Positions 7,155 to 15,882 of a DNA stretch of 38,447 bases are shown here, piece after piece. The notes under the pieces are model-generated. The model was not told the DNA's origin. It ran no database searches and saw only the letters and a list, made by a program, of their open reading frames with translations. The stretch comes from Chlamydiota bacterium (GTDB taxonomy: Bacteria > Chlamydiota > Chlamydiia > Chlamydiales > JACKPQ01). The stretch covers positions 1 through 38,447 of the forward strand of contig JAJFLZ010000022.1 in the NCBI GenBank assembly GCA_021772435.1. Reading direction: 5' to 3'. The first letter of the stretch is position 1. Every line of letters starts with the position of its first letter. A program made the position numbers and the translations under genes.

Positions 7155-7808
7155 TTAAAAGTGAAGGGAAAAGTGGATCCAAAGGACATTATGATGAAGC
7201 CATTTCTTCTGGGCATTTTTGATATAGCGGAGCATGTAGCTGAGGTTGAGCAACGTTTTTTTTCGATAGGGAATGCTTAGCCCCCACTCGAGTCGGTTTT
7301 GATCGATCCCTCGGGTCTCTTGCCAAAAAAACTCGTAGGCAAAAAAGGGGGCTATTTGCCCTCTCCCTATTCTTAAGGGGGGCATGATAAAGAGGCGGTT
7401 TCGATAAAGCCACCGGTGCCCTTGGTCAAAGGCTTTCCCGAGGATCCGACAGACAATGCGGTTACGATCGGAGATAAACCATCCCCGTTTTGATCTTGCT
7501 TGTAGCATCAGATCCACAAAGGGGTTGTACTCTTTTTCCCAATTATTGTTGATCCGAAAATAGACTTGCCGGTAGCCAGTTTGAATGCTCACGTGGGGGG
7601 AACGGAAAAAGATAAGTCCTGCTTGGTAGTGCTTGTAGGCAAGTTTTTTTCCTCCATCTTCATACCGAAACTCTGTATCTCCGGCAAATCCAAGTTTTCT
7701 CCCCAGGCGGACGTTTAAGGCGTCGGTGTTCCACACTTGAAAATCTCCATTTTTGGCAAAGAGAAGTGGAGGGAGAAAAAGAATCAGGAATTTAATAACT
7801 CGTAACAC
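7155..7808 (-). CDS. DUF2490-type outer-membrane beta-barrel protein
   Basis: A 217-residue protein with an N-terminal signal peptide (hydrophobic run of residues 4-17 ending near Phe-Ala-Lys). After it come alternating aromatic strands typical of small outer-membrane barrels, ending in a C-terminal Phe as many barrel proteins do. The pattern around residues 160-190 (FFAYEFFWQ, then QNRLEWGLSI) matches DUF2490 proteins, whose function is unknown. It overlaps the upstream glycosyltransferase stop by 25 bp, implying translational coupling in one operon with surface-glycan genes. An envelope role is inferred from this context. Confidence 0.75.
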   Translation of the reverse strand: MLRVIKFLILFLPPLLFAKNGDFQVWNTDALNVRLGRKLGFAGDTEFRYEDGGKKLAYKHYQAGLIFFRSPHVSIQTGYRQVYFRINNNWEKEYNPFVDLMLQARSKRGWFISDRNRIVCRILGKAFDQGHRWLYRNRLFIMPPLRIGRGQIAPFFAYEFFWQETRGIDQNRLEWGLSIPYRKKTLLNLSYMLRYIKNAQKKWLHHNVLWIHFSLHF

Positions 7809-8689
7809 GTCTTAACCATACGGCGGGGGGTGATAAAAGTCTGCCACTTTTTTTCTCGTAGCCGGGCAAGCTTAAAATTGGGAATGTAGAGGGGGGGAGT
7901 GATCACTTTTCCTAGACGAAAACCGGGACGCCATAGGGCCATTTGCTTGGGACAGCTGGCGACAATGAGGGTGGGAATGCCAAGGTTTGACGCAAGATGG
8001 CCTGTTCCCGACTCATTTCCTATCAGAAGGCGGGACTCGTAAAGATAAGCTGCAAGGTCTGCCAAGGTGGGAAACTCAGGAACCAAAAATCCTTTATCGA
8101 CCCACTCTTTTCGCTCTACGGGGCTAACTGCAAAGACGACCTTATACCCTTGGCTTTTGAGTTTGGCGGCCACCTTTAAGAATTTGCTCCTATGCCAGGT
8201 CCGCTTTGGGGTGGTGCTGGTGGGGTGGATGACGATCCGCTTAGGATATTTTTGGTAGGAGAGTTCTTCAGGGATTGTGATCCCGTTGTCTTGGATGGGA
8301 TCGATCTGCCCTAGAAGATTGGCAACCCCTTCTGCAATGTTATACACCATGGGGCGAGCCCGATTAAAGAGGTGGTCGCGGGGGGTTAGGGGGCGGTGCT
8401 TTTCCTCTTCATAGCTGGCATAAAAGACATCGATTTTATCCCGGTATTTATCAATTAGGTTGAAGGAAAAGGGGGTGTTGTCATTTTGGAGCAAGATCAA
8501 GTCAAAATCATTTAAACTTTCGATCTCGGACCGTTTGGCAAAGTGGTGGCCGGGAAACCACTCCGCGAGCTCTCCCAAAGAGTCTTGGAAGGTGGTGACG
8601 TGATATCCTTGCAATTTGAGGCGGTGGGAGGCGACCAGCATCATCAGGCCGTCGCCCATCCCTTTAGAGCAAATGACGGCTGCTTTCAT
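7784..8689 (-). CDS. Glycosyltransferase family 9 (heptosyltransferase-like), copy B
   Basis: A GT9 / ADP-heptose:LPS heptosyltransferase-like protein of about 301 residues. The N-terminal fold has SKGMGDGLMM (the G-x-GD-motif of the acceptor domain). The C-terminal Rossmann half has HPTSTTPKRTW and IGNESGTGHLASNLGIPTL-type motifs that bind the nucleotide-sugar in WaaC/WaaF/WaaQ enzymes. Start 8689 is preferred: it aligns with the first residue of the neighbouring paralogue and has an AGGAA box upstream, whereas the in-frame Met at 8725 adds 12 non-homologous residues. It overlaps copy A by 26 bp. It probably adds a sugar to lipooligosaccharide core or another surface glycan; the exact sugar is not predictable. 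Confidence 0.82.
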   Translation of the reverse strand: MKAAVICSKGMGDGLMMLVASHRLKLQGYHVTTFQDSLGELAEWFPGHHFAKRSEIESLNDFDLILLQNDNTPFSFNLIDKYRDKIDVFYASYEEEKHRPLTPRDHLFNRARPMVYNIAEGVANLLGQIDPIQDNGITIPEELSYQKYPKRIVIHPTSTTPKRTWHRSKFLKVAAKLKSQGYKVVFAVSPVERKEWVDKGFLVPEFPTLADLAAYLYESRLLIGNESGTGHLASNLGIPTLIVASCPKQMALWRPGFRLGKVITPPLYIPNFKLARLREKKWQTFITPRRMVKTCYELLNS

Positions 8690-9593
8690 CCACAAGTTCC
8701 TGAAAGGTTTTAAAGACTTTTCCAACCGAAATAAACCGTTGCCAGTGGTTTTCTCTGACTCTCATGTTGATCCCCTTAAAGTTGGGGAGGGGAAAGGGGA
8801 GGGTGACCACTTTTCCGATGGCCCAGTCGGGACGCCAAAGGCGGACCCGCTTCGGGTTTCCTGAAATGGTAAGGGTTGGAATTCCTAAGTTTGAGGCAAG
8901 GTGGCCAATGCCTGAGTCGTTTCCAATTAAAAATCCTGACTCGTAAATATAAGCGGCAACCTCTTGTAAATTTTTAAAAGAGGGGAGATCGACCCCTTCC
9001 CACCCTTTTTTTTCATTGGGGCCGACGCAAAAAGAAACGGTGTATCCCTTGTTTTCGAGGCGGGCGGCGAGAGCTAAAAATTGCTCTTTTTCCCAGTTTC
9101 TTTTCGGGTCGTTACTCGTGGGGTGGATGACGATCCGTTTGGGATGTTTGCGAAAGGTTTTTTCTTTGGGAATGGAAAGGTCGTTTTCTTTTGAGTTGTC
9201 GGTCTTAAGCGTTTTTTGGCAGGCGGCCGATAAGTTAGAGGCGATGGGTTTTTTTGGGTCGAAGAGAAAATCTCCTTCTACCATTCTTCGGCAGGGGGTG
9301 GGAAAGAAAAAAGTAAGGTTGGTCAGTTTTTTGACGTCGCGCAAGTCGAAAAGCTCCCATGCTGCTTTTGAGTTGTCATTTTCGACGATGACACGGTCGA
9401 AGGCTTTTAGGGTTTCTTCGAGGTTGGCTGGATGAGGAGCAAAGGTATACCCTTCGAAAAGGGGGGCGAGCTCTTTATGATGGTGATGAAAAATGGTGGG
9501 AGCATACCCCTTTTTTTTGAGGTGGTGGGCTGCAACCATCATGAGCAGCCCATCCCCTATTCCAGATCCGCAAAGAATTGCTGCTTGCTTCAT
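8664..9593 (-). CDS. Glycosyltransferase family 9 (heptosyltransferase-like), copy A
   Basis: A 309-residue GT9 protein paralogous to the next gene: GSGIGDGLLMMVAAHHL at the N-terminus, HPTSNDPKRNW near residue 155 and GNDSGIGHLASNLGIPTL near 220. The start ATG overlaps the stop of the groEL-like gene (ATGA, 9590-9593), a strong sign of translational coupling. Two adjacent GT9 enzymes suggest successive sugar additions to a surface glycan or LPS core. The mid region is shorter and more divergent than in proven heptosyltransferases, so donor specificity should not be assumed. Confidence 0.82.
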   Translation of the reverse strand: MKQAAILCGSGIGDGLLMMVAAHHLKKKGYAPTIFHHHHKELAPLFEGYTFAPHPANLEETLKAFDRVIVENDNSKAAWELFDLRDVKKLTNLTFFFPTPCRRMVEGDFLFDPKKPIASNLSAACQKTLKTDNSKENDLSIPKEKTFRKHPKRIVIHPTSNDPKRNWEKEQFLALAARLENKGYTVSFCVGPNEKKGWEGVDLPSFKNLQEVAAYIYESGFLIGNDSGIGHLASNLGIPTLTISGNPKRVRLWRPDWAIGKVVTLPFPLPNFKGINMRVRENHWQRFISVGKVFKTFQELVDESSRHLL

Positions 9594-11170
9594 CCCTTTT
9601 CGTCATCTTTTGCATCGGTAATAAGAACTTCAGAGATCAAGATCATCCCGGCTGCCGATGCTGCAAATTTAAGGGAGTTTTTCACCACTTTTGTGGGGTC
9701 GATGACCTGCCCTTTGATCAAATCTTCTACCTTTTCACTCTGAGCATTAAAGCCTATCCCCGGTCCACCTTGTAGGACTTCTTCTAGGTAGATCGAGCTA
9801 TCTTTGCCACAGTTATCGACGATTTGTCTAAAGGGGGCGGAGCAGGCGGCATAGACGATTTGCTCGCCGATATCGTGACTTTCTTTGAGCTTTTGGCTAG
9901 CGCGGAGAAGGGCGGCGCCCCCTCCGGGGACAAAGCCACTTTCCTGGGCGGCGCGGGTTGAGTTTAAGCTGTCTTCGAAGGTCTGCTTTTTCTGTTTCAT
10001 CTCAGGTTCTGAAGGGGCGCCCACGCGGATGACGGCAACGCCTCCTTGGAGTTTTGCCCGCCGCTCGTCGAGTTTTTCTTTATCGTAGTCGTTGGTAGCC
10101 CCTTGATACTCCGCTTCGATCTGCTTAATGCGGGCATCGATCATCTCTTTACGTCCCATTCCTCCGACGATGGTGGTATGGTCTTTGGAGATTTCAATCT
10201 TTTCGGCGCTTCCTAAAAGATCGGCAGTCGCTGTTTTTAGTTGCATCCCTTTATCTTCAGAGATGACGGTGGCGCCAGTGAGAGCAGCGAGATCTTCGAG
10301 CATTGCTTTTCGTTTATCGCCAAAGCCGGGGGCTTTGACCGCTGCGATCTTAAGGGAGCCGCGGAGCTTGTTGACAACGAGGGTAGAAAGAGCGTCTCCT
10401 TCGATATCTTCGGCGATGATGAGGAGCTCTTTTCCAGAAGGGGCAACAGCCTGAAGGAGGGGGAGGATTTCTTGGATCGAGGAGATTTTTTTGTCGGCGA
10501 TGAGGATGCTGGCGTTTGCCATTTCAACAATCATTTTCTCTGAATTTGTGCAGAAGTAGGGGCTGGTGTAGCCCCGGTCGAAGCGCATCCCTTCGACCAT
10601 TTCGATCGTGGTGGTGGTTCCCTTTCCCTCTTCGATGGAGATGACGCCTGATTTTCCGACTTTATCGATCGCTTCAAAGATGGTGGAGCCAACCTCGGTG
10701 TTTCCAGAGGCAGAGACGGTAGCGATGTTTTGGATGGCTTCAGGTTTTTCGACGGGGATGCTTAAGGTGTCGAGCTCTTTCAAAACAGCGTCGACCCCTT
10801 TTTCGATCCCCCGTTTTAGTTCAATAGGGCTCATTCCAGAAGCGATGTTTTTGATCCCCTGTTTGACAAGAGCGCGGAGCAAGATGATGCTCGTCGTGGT
10901 TCCATCGCCTGACTGATCTTTAACTTTGCGGGCGACCTCTTTTCCTATCAACACCCCCATGTTTGCGTAGGGGTTTTTGAGTTCAATCTCTTTAACAGTG
11001 CTGTAGCCATCGCTTGTGATGGTGGGGGCGCCCCAGCTTGATTCGATCCCTACATTTTTCCCTTTGGGGCCGAGAGTGACTCCGACGGTGTCGGCGAGGA
11101 TATCGACCCCTTCTTTGAGTTTTTCGAGCGCTTCTTCTTCAAAAATAAGTTCCTTAGGTGTGGCAGACAT
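9590..11170 (-). CDS. GroEL-like chaperonin paralogue (no adjacent groES)
   Basis: A 526-residue 60-kDa chaperonin homologue. ATP-site motifs are retained: LGPKGKN (33-39), TSDG (52-55) with the Asp kept but the usual Lys of TKDG replaced by Ser, GDGTTT (88-93), the DSL Asp in the ATP-hydrolysis segment, and GGGAAL. The C-terminus ends in DDEKG and lacks the Gly-Gly-Met tail of housekeeping GroEL. There is no groES beside it. Chlamydiae are known to carry extra divergent GroELs, which fits. Start 11170 is chosen from the homologous N-terminus and an AGGAG at 11176-11180; a longer frame reaching 11227 runs through an inverted-repeat element. It leads a leftward cluster with surface-glycan genes. 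It may fold specific substrates or have lost general chaperonin function. Confidence 0.9.
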   Translation of the reverse strand: MSATPKELIFEEEALEKLKEGVDILADTVGVTLGPKGKNVGIESSWGAPTITSDGYSTVKEIELKNPYANMGVLIGKEVARKVKDQSGDGTTTSIILLRALVKQGIKNIASGMSPIELKRGIEKGVDAVLKELDTLSIPVEKPEAIQNIATVSASGNTEVGSTIFEAIDKVGKSGVISIEEGKGTTTTIEMVEGMRFDRGYTSPYFCTNSEKMIVEMANASILIADKKISSIQEILPLLQAVAPSGKELLIIAEDIEGDALSTLVVNKLRGSLKIAAVKAPGFGDKRKAMLEDLAALTGATVISEDKGMQLKTATADLLGSAEKIEISKDHTTIVGGMGRKEMIDARIKQIEAEYQGATNDYDKEKLDERRAKLQGGVAVIRVGAPSEPEMKQKKQTFEDSLNSTRAAQESGFVPGGGAALLRASQKLKESHDIGEQIVYAACSAPFRQIVDNCGKDSSIYLEEVLQGGPGIGFNAQSEKVEDLIKGQVIDPTKVVKNSLKFAASAAGMILISEVLITDAKDDEKG

Positions 11171-11189
11171 GGTAACTCCTGAGTTTAAC

Positions 11190-11290
11190 GGGGCTGTTGA
11201 AAAAGTCCATTCCCCCATCTTTCGCACGCTTTCCGGAAAAGCTCGAAAGTCATCGCAAAATCTGGGGAAAGCGACTTTCTCAACAGCCCC
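11190..11290. mobile_element. 101-bp MITE-like element with GGGGCTGTTGA termini
   Basis: Arms 11190-11207 and 11273-11290 are inverted copies (17 of 18 bases), with a GGGGCTGTTGA terminus like those of several IS families. It is flanked by TTAA-containing sequence (TTAAC on the left, TTAATT on the right), possibly a target duplication. The interior is related to 2071-2124. It lies immediately upstream of the groEL-like ribosome-binding site, so it would form a hairpin in that gene's 5' leader. Confidence 0.7.
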
Positions 11291-11350
11291 TTAATTTAAA
11301 GCTGGAGTATACCTCAGAGAGATCTTTTTAGCAACGGATTCGTAAGTCTG

Positions 11351-12259
11351 CTAGGCTTTTTTTGCGAGGCGCTTGCGGGACCGTTTTTTGGTCGGGACTT
11401 TGGCTTGCTTGCCGTAGACCACTTCGTGGAGGTTTTCGACCGCCATGAAGGCGGCGGGATCTTTGCTGAGGACGAGGTCCTTGAGGTCAGAAAGGTCGAG
11501 ACGTTCGACGATGACAAAGAGGATTTCGCGGGCATCGCCCGAGTAGCCTCCTCGTCCATACAGGACGGTGAGGCCGAGCCCCATCTCATGCATGACGATG
11601 TCGGTGACTTCTTTTGGTTTATTGGAGATGATGATGACTGATTTGAGTTCGTCGAGACCGACAATGACGATGTCCATCATCTTGAAGGCGACGACGTAGG
11701 TTAAAAGGGATTGAAAAGCGATGTGCCAGTCGCGGAAAATGAGGCCGTAGCCTGCGAAGATAAAGATGTTAATAAAGAGGACGACTTGGCCGACGGTAAA
11801 CCCTTTTTTTCGGTTGATGATGATCGCCATGATCTCGGTTCCGTCAAGACACCCTCCTGTTCGGATGATCAGTCCTGCCCCGATACCCAAAATGGCACCC
11901 CCAATGACAATGATCTCGAGAGGTTCCGACTCAAAAGGGGGGATCTTTGCAAGGGCGGCCAGGAAGATAGAAAAGAGGGCCACGGCAACGATCATATGGA
12001 TGAAGAAAGTGCGTCTAATAAACTTATATGACAGGTAGATGAAGGGGAGGGTTAAGATGATAAAGTAAACGGGAAAAAAGAATTTGTCGGTGAGGCGGGT
12101 TAGGATCATTGAGATTCCGATGATGCCGCCGTCGATCAGGTCGTTCGGGAAGAGGAACATTTTAATGGAAAGGGCAGCGAGGAACGCTCCTACTGTTGTC
12201 CAAAAGTAGGAGATGATGAGTTGAGTTTTACTTTTTTTGCCTGCGTGTCCTGTTACCAT
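11351..12259 (-). CDS. YitT/DUF161-family membrane protein
   Basis: A 302-residue integral membrane protein. About five hydrophobic segments fill residues 14-185. The conserved FLFPNDLIDGGIIGIS and IRTGGCLDGTEIMA-type motifs are diagnostic of YitT proteins. A soluble C-terminal domain follows (about 205-285: SVIIISNKPKEV, RGGYSG) matching the DUF2179 ligand-binding-like module. The physiological role of YitT proteins is not established; transport is suspected. A Lys/Arg-rich tail ends the protein. It lies upstream of and co-directional with the groEL-like gene, 180 bp apart, with a MITE-like element between them. Confidence 0.85.
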   Translation of the reverse strand: MVTGHAGKKSKTQLIISYFWTTVGAFLAALSIKMFLFPNDLIDGGIIGISMILTRLTDKFFFPVYFIILTLPFIYLSYKFIRRTFFIHMIVAVALFSIFLAALAKIPPFESEPLEIIVIGGAILGIGAGLIIRTGGCLDGTEIMAIIINRKKGFTVGQVVLFINIFIFAGYGLIFRDWHIAFQSLLTYVVAFKMMDIVIVGLDELKSVIIISNKPKEVTDIVMHEMGLGLTVLYGRGGYSGDAREILFVIVERLDLSDLKDLVLSKDPAAFMAVENLHEVVYGKQAKVPTKKRSRKRLAKKA

Positions 12260-12307
12260 AGACCTTAGTATAACATAAAATACGATCTTGACACAAGAAA
12301 AAAGATC

Positions 12308-12380
12308 GCGGGAGACGAGACTCGAACTCGCAACTTCCAGCGTGACAGGCTGGTGCTCTAACCAATTGAACTACTCCCGC
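12308..12380 (-). tRNA. tRNA-Asp (anticodon GTC)
   Basis: The reverse strand folds as a 73-nt cloverleaf: acceptor GCGGGAG/CTCCCGC, D-arm with GGTTAGA, anticodon loop CTGTCAC giving GTC, and T-arm GTTCGAGTC. No CCA is encoded in the DNA. Confidence 0.93.
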
Positions 12381-12415
12381 AAAAGCGGACCCCAAGTATA
12401 TCTAACATGAGGTAT

Positions 12416-12488
12416 TGGGCGCAACAGGATTCGAACCTATGACCGCCTGTGTGTAAAACAGGTGCTCTACCAACTGAGCTATACACCC
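12416..12488 (-). tRNA. tRNA-Val (anticodon TAC)
   Basis: A 73-nt cloverleaf on the reverse strand: acceptor GGGTGTA pairing (with wobbles) to TGCGCCC, D-arm AGCTCAGTTGGTAGAGC, anticodon stem CCTGT/ACAGG with loop TTTACAC giving TAC, and T-arm GGTTCGAATCC. CCA is not encoded. It lies 35 bp upstream of tRNA-Asp and is probably co-transcribed with it. Confidence 0.93.
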
Positions 12489-12585
12489 TAAGGTTTTTTT
12501 AACTGACGCATCTATCTGTGATATCATCAGATTTTCATTCTATGCTTATTGCTATTTTTTTACAAGAACCAGTATCGTATCGGGT

Positions 12586-12942
12586 ATGAAAAAGATTTTT
12601 TATGCGTTTGTTTTTCTCTGTGGATGTGGTCCCAGCTCTCTTAGTGAATACCGGCGAGAAGGCGAGTCGGTTGCCCTTCAAATGACAAAAGATCTACATC
12701 AAGTGGAAACAGTAGGGCAACTTGAAGCGCTTAGTCCTAAAATAAAGAAAAAGCTTAACAAGTTGACGGATTTGATGATCGCATCTCAAAAATATTCAGC
12801 AGACCTGCAACAAAGTGAAACATATGGTAGCCAGCTTTTAAAAAAAGAATTACAGCGCATCTATGAGATGGATGGTGGAAGGGAATGTTTTGAGTCGATT
12901 TGCGGCGAAGCCCTTCAAAAAATCCAGCTTAATTTGGATTAA
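12586..12942 (+). CDS. Small predicted lipoprotein
   Basis: A 118-residue protein with a type II signal peptide: Lys-Lys, a hydrophobic core, then the lipobox Leu-Cys-Gly-Cys, with cleavage before Cys14. The mature part is short, Lys/Gln/Glu-rich and mostly helical, with no recognised domain. It is probably anchored in the inner or outer membrane. The gene overlaps the convergent surE stop by 14 bp. The ribosome-binding site is weak. Function is unknown. Confidence 0.68.
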   Translation: MKKIFYAFVFLCGCGPSSLSEYRREGESVALQMTKDLHQVETVGQLEALSPKIKKKLNKLTDLMIASQKYSADLQQSETYGSQLLKKELQRIYEMDGGRECFESICGEALQKIQLNLD

Positions 12943-13684
12943 GTTTAGCTTCGAAATGTTCCTTATGGTCGGATAGGTGGTTGTCATGAGTCATCTCAAA
13001 AATACGAATAGGGGAGGCTGTCACGAAGCCCTCTTCTAAAAGAGAGACTTCTGCATCGGGATGTTCGTTATCGAGGCTTAAATCCCCATAAAATGCAAAG
13101 GAGGATGGATCATGGGAAACAAGCTTTTCGCTCCAATGACCAAGGCCTTGGCGCGTTAAACGGATACCTTTTACAGGCTTGGATGGGAAATTCACATTTA
13201 AGATGGTGTGATCAGGTAGGGGATGTTCAAGCACGTGGGCAGCAATCGATCTTGCATATTCTTGAAAATCCTTGTACCGAGGTATTTTGTAATTTGAGTC
13301 GGAAAAAGCAATCCCTGGAATGCCACGGAATGACCCTTCGATGACAGCGCCAATTGTGCCGCTAGAAAGAACGTATCTGCCGAGGTTTGCTCCACGATTG
13401 ATTCCTGAAACGATAAGATCGGGTTTTTCATCCCCTAAAAGATGCAGCGCAAGCCTCACGCAATCAGCAGGAGTGCCATGAATTTTATGCGCGGCTGTTT
13501 TGCATGGAAAGATGTGTTTTTCGACATTAACGGGATTAAAAAGCGTCAAGCTGACACCGACACCCGATTGTTCAGTTGCAGGTGCAAAAACAACTAAATC
13601 GCCAAGAGGACGCATCGCTTCAATTAAATTTGCGATACCCTCAGCGTCTATCCCGTCATCATTTGTGATCAAAATCTTAGTCAA
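12929..13684 (-). CDS. surE: 5'/3'-nucleotidase SurE
   Basis: A 251-residue SurE-family phosphatase that removes phosphate from nucleoside 5'- and 3'-monophosphates in the cytoplasm. The N-terminal ITNDDGIDAEG motif carries the metal-binding Asp pair (residues 9-10), followed by EQSGVG with the conserved Ser and SGINRGANLG with the metal-ligand Asn. The length is normal for the family. It overlaps the 3' end of the upstream symporter gene by 8 bp, so the two are probably translated from one message together with ttcA. Confidence 0.93.
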   Translation of the reverse strand: MTKILITNDDGIDAEGIANLIEAMRPLGDLVVFAPATEQSGVGVSLTLFNPVNVEKHIFPCKTAAHKIHGTPADCVRLALHLLGDEKPDLIVSGINRGANLGRYVLSSGTIGAVIEGSFRGIPGIAFSDSNYKIPRYKDFQEYARSIAAHVLEHPLPDHTILNVNFPSKPVKGIRLTRQGLGHWSEKLVSHDPSSFAFYGDLSLDNEHPDAEVSLLEEGFVTASPIRIFEMTHDNHLSDHKEHFEAKLNPN

Positions 13685-15113
13685 AATGTACCACCTCGTG
13701 TGTGTGCCAGCGGCGCGTCAATTTCGAGACGATCCACATGGCAATAAAACTCAAAATAAATCCAATAAGCAGCGTTGGAACCTGACTCTTTGCTAAAGGC
13801 CAAAGCGCGGCGGTTATCCCACCTGTTAAAATTGCTGCAAAGGCTCCATATTTATTTACTTTTCTAGCAAATAACGCCGCAATCATCAAAGGGCCAAAAG
13901 ATGCACCTAAGCCTGACCAAGCAAAAAAGACCAGTTCATAAATCGTGCTAATGCGGAAAACAGCAATGGTGTAAGCTAAGATGGATGCAAAGACGATAAA
14001 AACGCGCGATGCCCATAAAATTTCTTTTGAAGAGGCGTTTTTTCTCCAAATACGTTTATAAACATCTTCGGACAAACTTGAGGCTAGGACTAAAATTTGA
14101 GAGTTAATCGTGGAGATAGTGGCAGCTAAAACGCCGCAAAGCATGAGCCCAGCAACAAATGGGTGCATAAGAAGGTCAGCTATTCTGATGAATACAGTTT
14201 CTGGGTCCTGCAAATGCTTGAAGTAGGAAACACCTTCCAAACCGATTAATACAGCTCCAGCAAATGTTAAAATTTGCCATGTCATTCCGACGTATTTTGC
14301 TTTAGGAAGATGTTTTGGGTTAGAAATACCCATAAATTTGGTCACAATATGGGGCTGCCCAAAATAACCAAGCCCCCAGCTTGTTAGTGCAAAGAAAATA
14401 GCTAGCAACGTGTAGCCGCTAAAATCTGGAAAAAGCTTATCAGATAGATTTTGAGCTACCAGGGCGTTTTGAATAGGTGCCCACCCTTTGAATGCGATGA
14501 GAGGGACACTAACAATAGCAATCAGCAATAGCAACGCCTGGAAAAGATCTGTCCAGGCAAGTGTCAAATACCCGCCTGCAAAGAGGTAAGGAATAATCAA
14601 ACACAGCCCGATGAGCGTGCTCAACTGATAGCTTAGCCCCAAGATCGATTGCAGCAAAATGCCCATGCCTACAACGCCTGCTGAGATGTAGATGGTGTAA
14701 AACCCAAAAAGCATGATCGCAGAGACTATGCGGATAATGCCTGAGGTGTCAGCAAAGCGGCTTTCAAAAAACGATGAAAAGGTCATGCTGTTGTATTTTT
14801 CTGTGGCAAGACGCACACGGGGAGCCACGATTTGCCAATTGAGAAACATAAAAAACACCAATCCAATGGCCATCCAGCTACTAAAAACCCCTTTGGTAAA
14901 AATCATGGCAGGCAGGCCTAGAAAAAGCCAACTACTAGCGTCACTAGCATGTGCTGCGAAGGCGGTCAGCCAAAAATTTAAGCTGCGACCTCCAATCAAG
15001 AAGTCTTTTGCTGTGTGCATCCGTTTTTGTGCCAAAAAACCGATCGTGATCAGAATAGCAAAATAGAGGATGGCTGAACCAACTTGAGCTGTCATAATCC
15101 GCGATAATAACAT
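13677..15113 (-). CDS. putP: Sodium:solute symporter, PutP (proline permease) type
   Basis: A 478-residue inner-membrane protein with about 13 hydrophobic segments, of the SSS/SLC5 family. The N-terminal KDFLIGGRSL and FAAHASDASSWLFLGLP region, plus WTDLFQALL and the GVLAATISTINSQILVLASSLSEDVYKR stretch in the later helices, resemble the Na+/proline symporter PutP. Proline is therefore the most likely substrate. The start is uncertain: Met at 15113 or 15095, neither with a clear Shine-Dalgarno. It begins only 6 bp after the ttcA stop, so it probably belongs to a ttcA-putP-surE operon. Confidence 0.85.
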   Translation of the reverse strand: MLLSRIMTAQVGSAILYFAILITIGFLAQKRMHTAKDFLIGGRSLNFWLTAFAAHASDASSWLFLGLPAMIFTKGVFSSWMAIGLVFFMFLNWQIVAPRVRLATEKYNSMTFSSFFESRFADTSGIIRIVSAIMLFGFYTIYISAGVVGMGILLQSILGLSYQLSTLIGLCLIIPYLFAGGYLTLAWTDLFQALLLLIAIVSVPLIAFKGWAPIQNALVAQNLSDKLFPDFSGYTLLAIFFALTSWGLGYFGQPHIVTKFMGISNPKHLPKAKYVGMTWQILTFAGAVLIGLEGVSYFKHLQDPETVFIRIADLLMHPFVAGLMLCGVLAATISTINSQILVLASSLSEDVYKRIWRKNASSKEILWASRVFIVFASILAYTIAVFRISTIYELVFFAWSGLGASFGPLMIAALFARKVNKYGAFAAILTGGITAALWPLAKSQVPTLLIGFILSFIAMWIVSKLTRRWHTHEVVHFD

Positions 15114-15119
15114 AAAGTA

Positions 15120-15839
15120 TTACGGGCGCAAAGCTTTATCTGAGCCTAGCTCTAGGCTTAATTTAGCTAAATTGGACCTCGCGTTAGGAAACACAGACTC
15201 CATTTGACCTAGCAGCTCTTCCGCTGCTTTCCGTCTAGAATTTTGCCCGATGGGACATTGACAGGTAATACGCGCGAAACCATTTTCTTTTGCAAAAGAA
15301 AAAATTTCTTTTTCGCTGACATAGATCAGAGGACGAATAATGGTCACACCGTAATGCTGCATCTTTACTTTGGGCAAATTAGCAGCAAATTCAGCCTTAT
15401 GAAGCGTATTCATCAAAAGAGTTTGCAAGCTGTCATCGCGATGGTGGCCAAATGCGATCGTATCTGCGCCATGCTCTTTTGCCGATTCAAAAATTAACTT
15501 GCGCCTCTCTCTTGAGCAGCTGTAGCACTCGAGTTTTTCCCGTTTTTGAGTTGATGTGCAGACAACTAGGGGTACACCTAATTCATTACAAAGATTTTTT
15601 AAATGATTGCTAGCAACAGATGGGCCGCATGAGAAAGCGCCCTGAACGTGGAAAGCGGTTAGCTTATAACGCTGAAAACCACAGCCTCTAAGTGCTAAAA
15701 GCAAATATAGCAGGGTTAAACTATCCTTCCCCCCACTGAGGGCGATACCTAAATGGTCGACATTTTCAAGGAGGTTAAATTCGTTGATGGCCTTGCGACA
15801 AAGACTTTCTAGATGTTTTGGAATATGCATAGAAGCCAT
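15120..15839 (-). CDS. ttcA: TtcA-type tRNA 2-thiolation ATPase (PP-loop)
   Basis: A 239-residue PP-loop ATPase. The ATP-pyrophosphatase motif SGGKDSL is near residue 35. A CxxC pair (CYSC) near residue 113 and a later CQC near 197 would hold the 4Fe-4S cluster used by TtcA to make 2-thiocytidine at tRNA position 32. GHHRDDSLQTLLMN is the typical second motif. It is distinguished from TilS by its size and the Cys motifs. It is probably the first gene of a ttcA-putP-surE transcription unit. Confidence 0.87.
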   Translation of the reverse strand: MASMHIPKHLESLCRKAINEFNLLENVDHLGIALSGGKDSLTLLYLLLALRGCGFQRYKLTAFHVQGAFSCGPSVASNHLKNLCNELGVPLVVCTSTQKREKLECYSCSRERRKLIFESAKEHGADTIAFGHHRDDSLQTLLMNTLHKAEFAANLPKVKMQHYGVTIIRPLIYVSEKEIFSFAKENGFARITCQCPIGQNSRRKAAEELLGQMESVFPNARSNLAKLSLELGSDKALRP

Positions 15840-15882
15840 TGTACCCTAATACCCAAGTAAATTCAAAATACGGTTTTTGGAT

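Noticed and set aside
10128-10543. Long plus-strand open frames opposite the groEL-like gene
   Set aside because: They mirror a strongly conserved minus-strand chaperonin; their translations have no family features and no ribosome-binding site.
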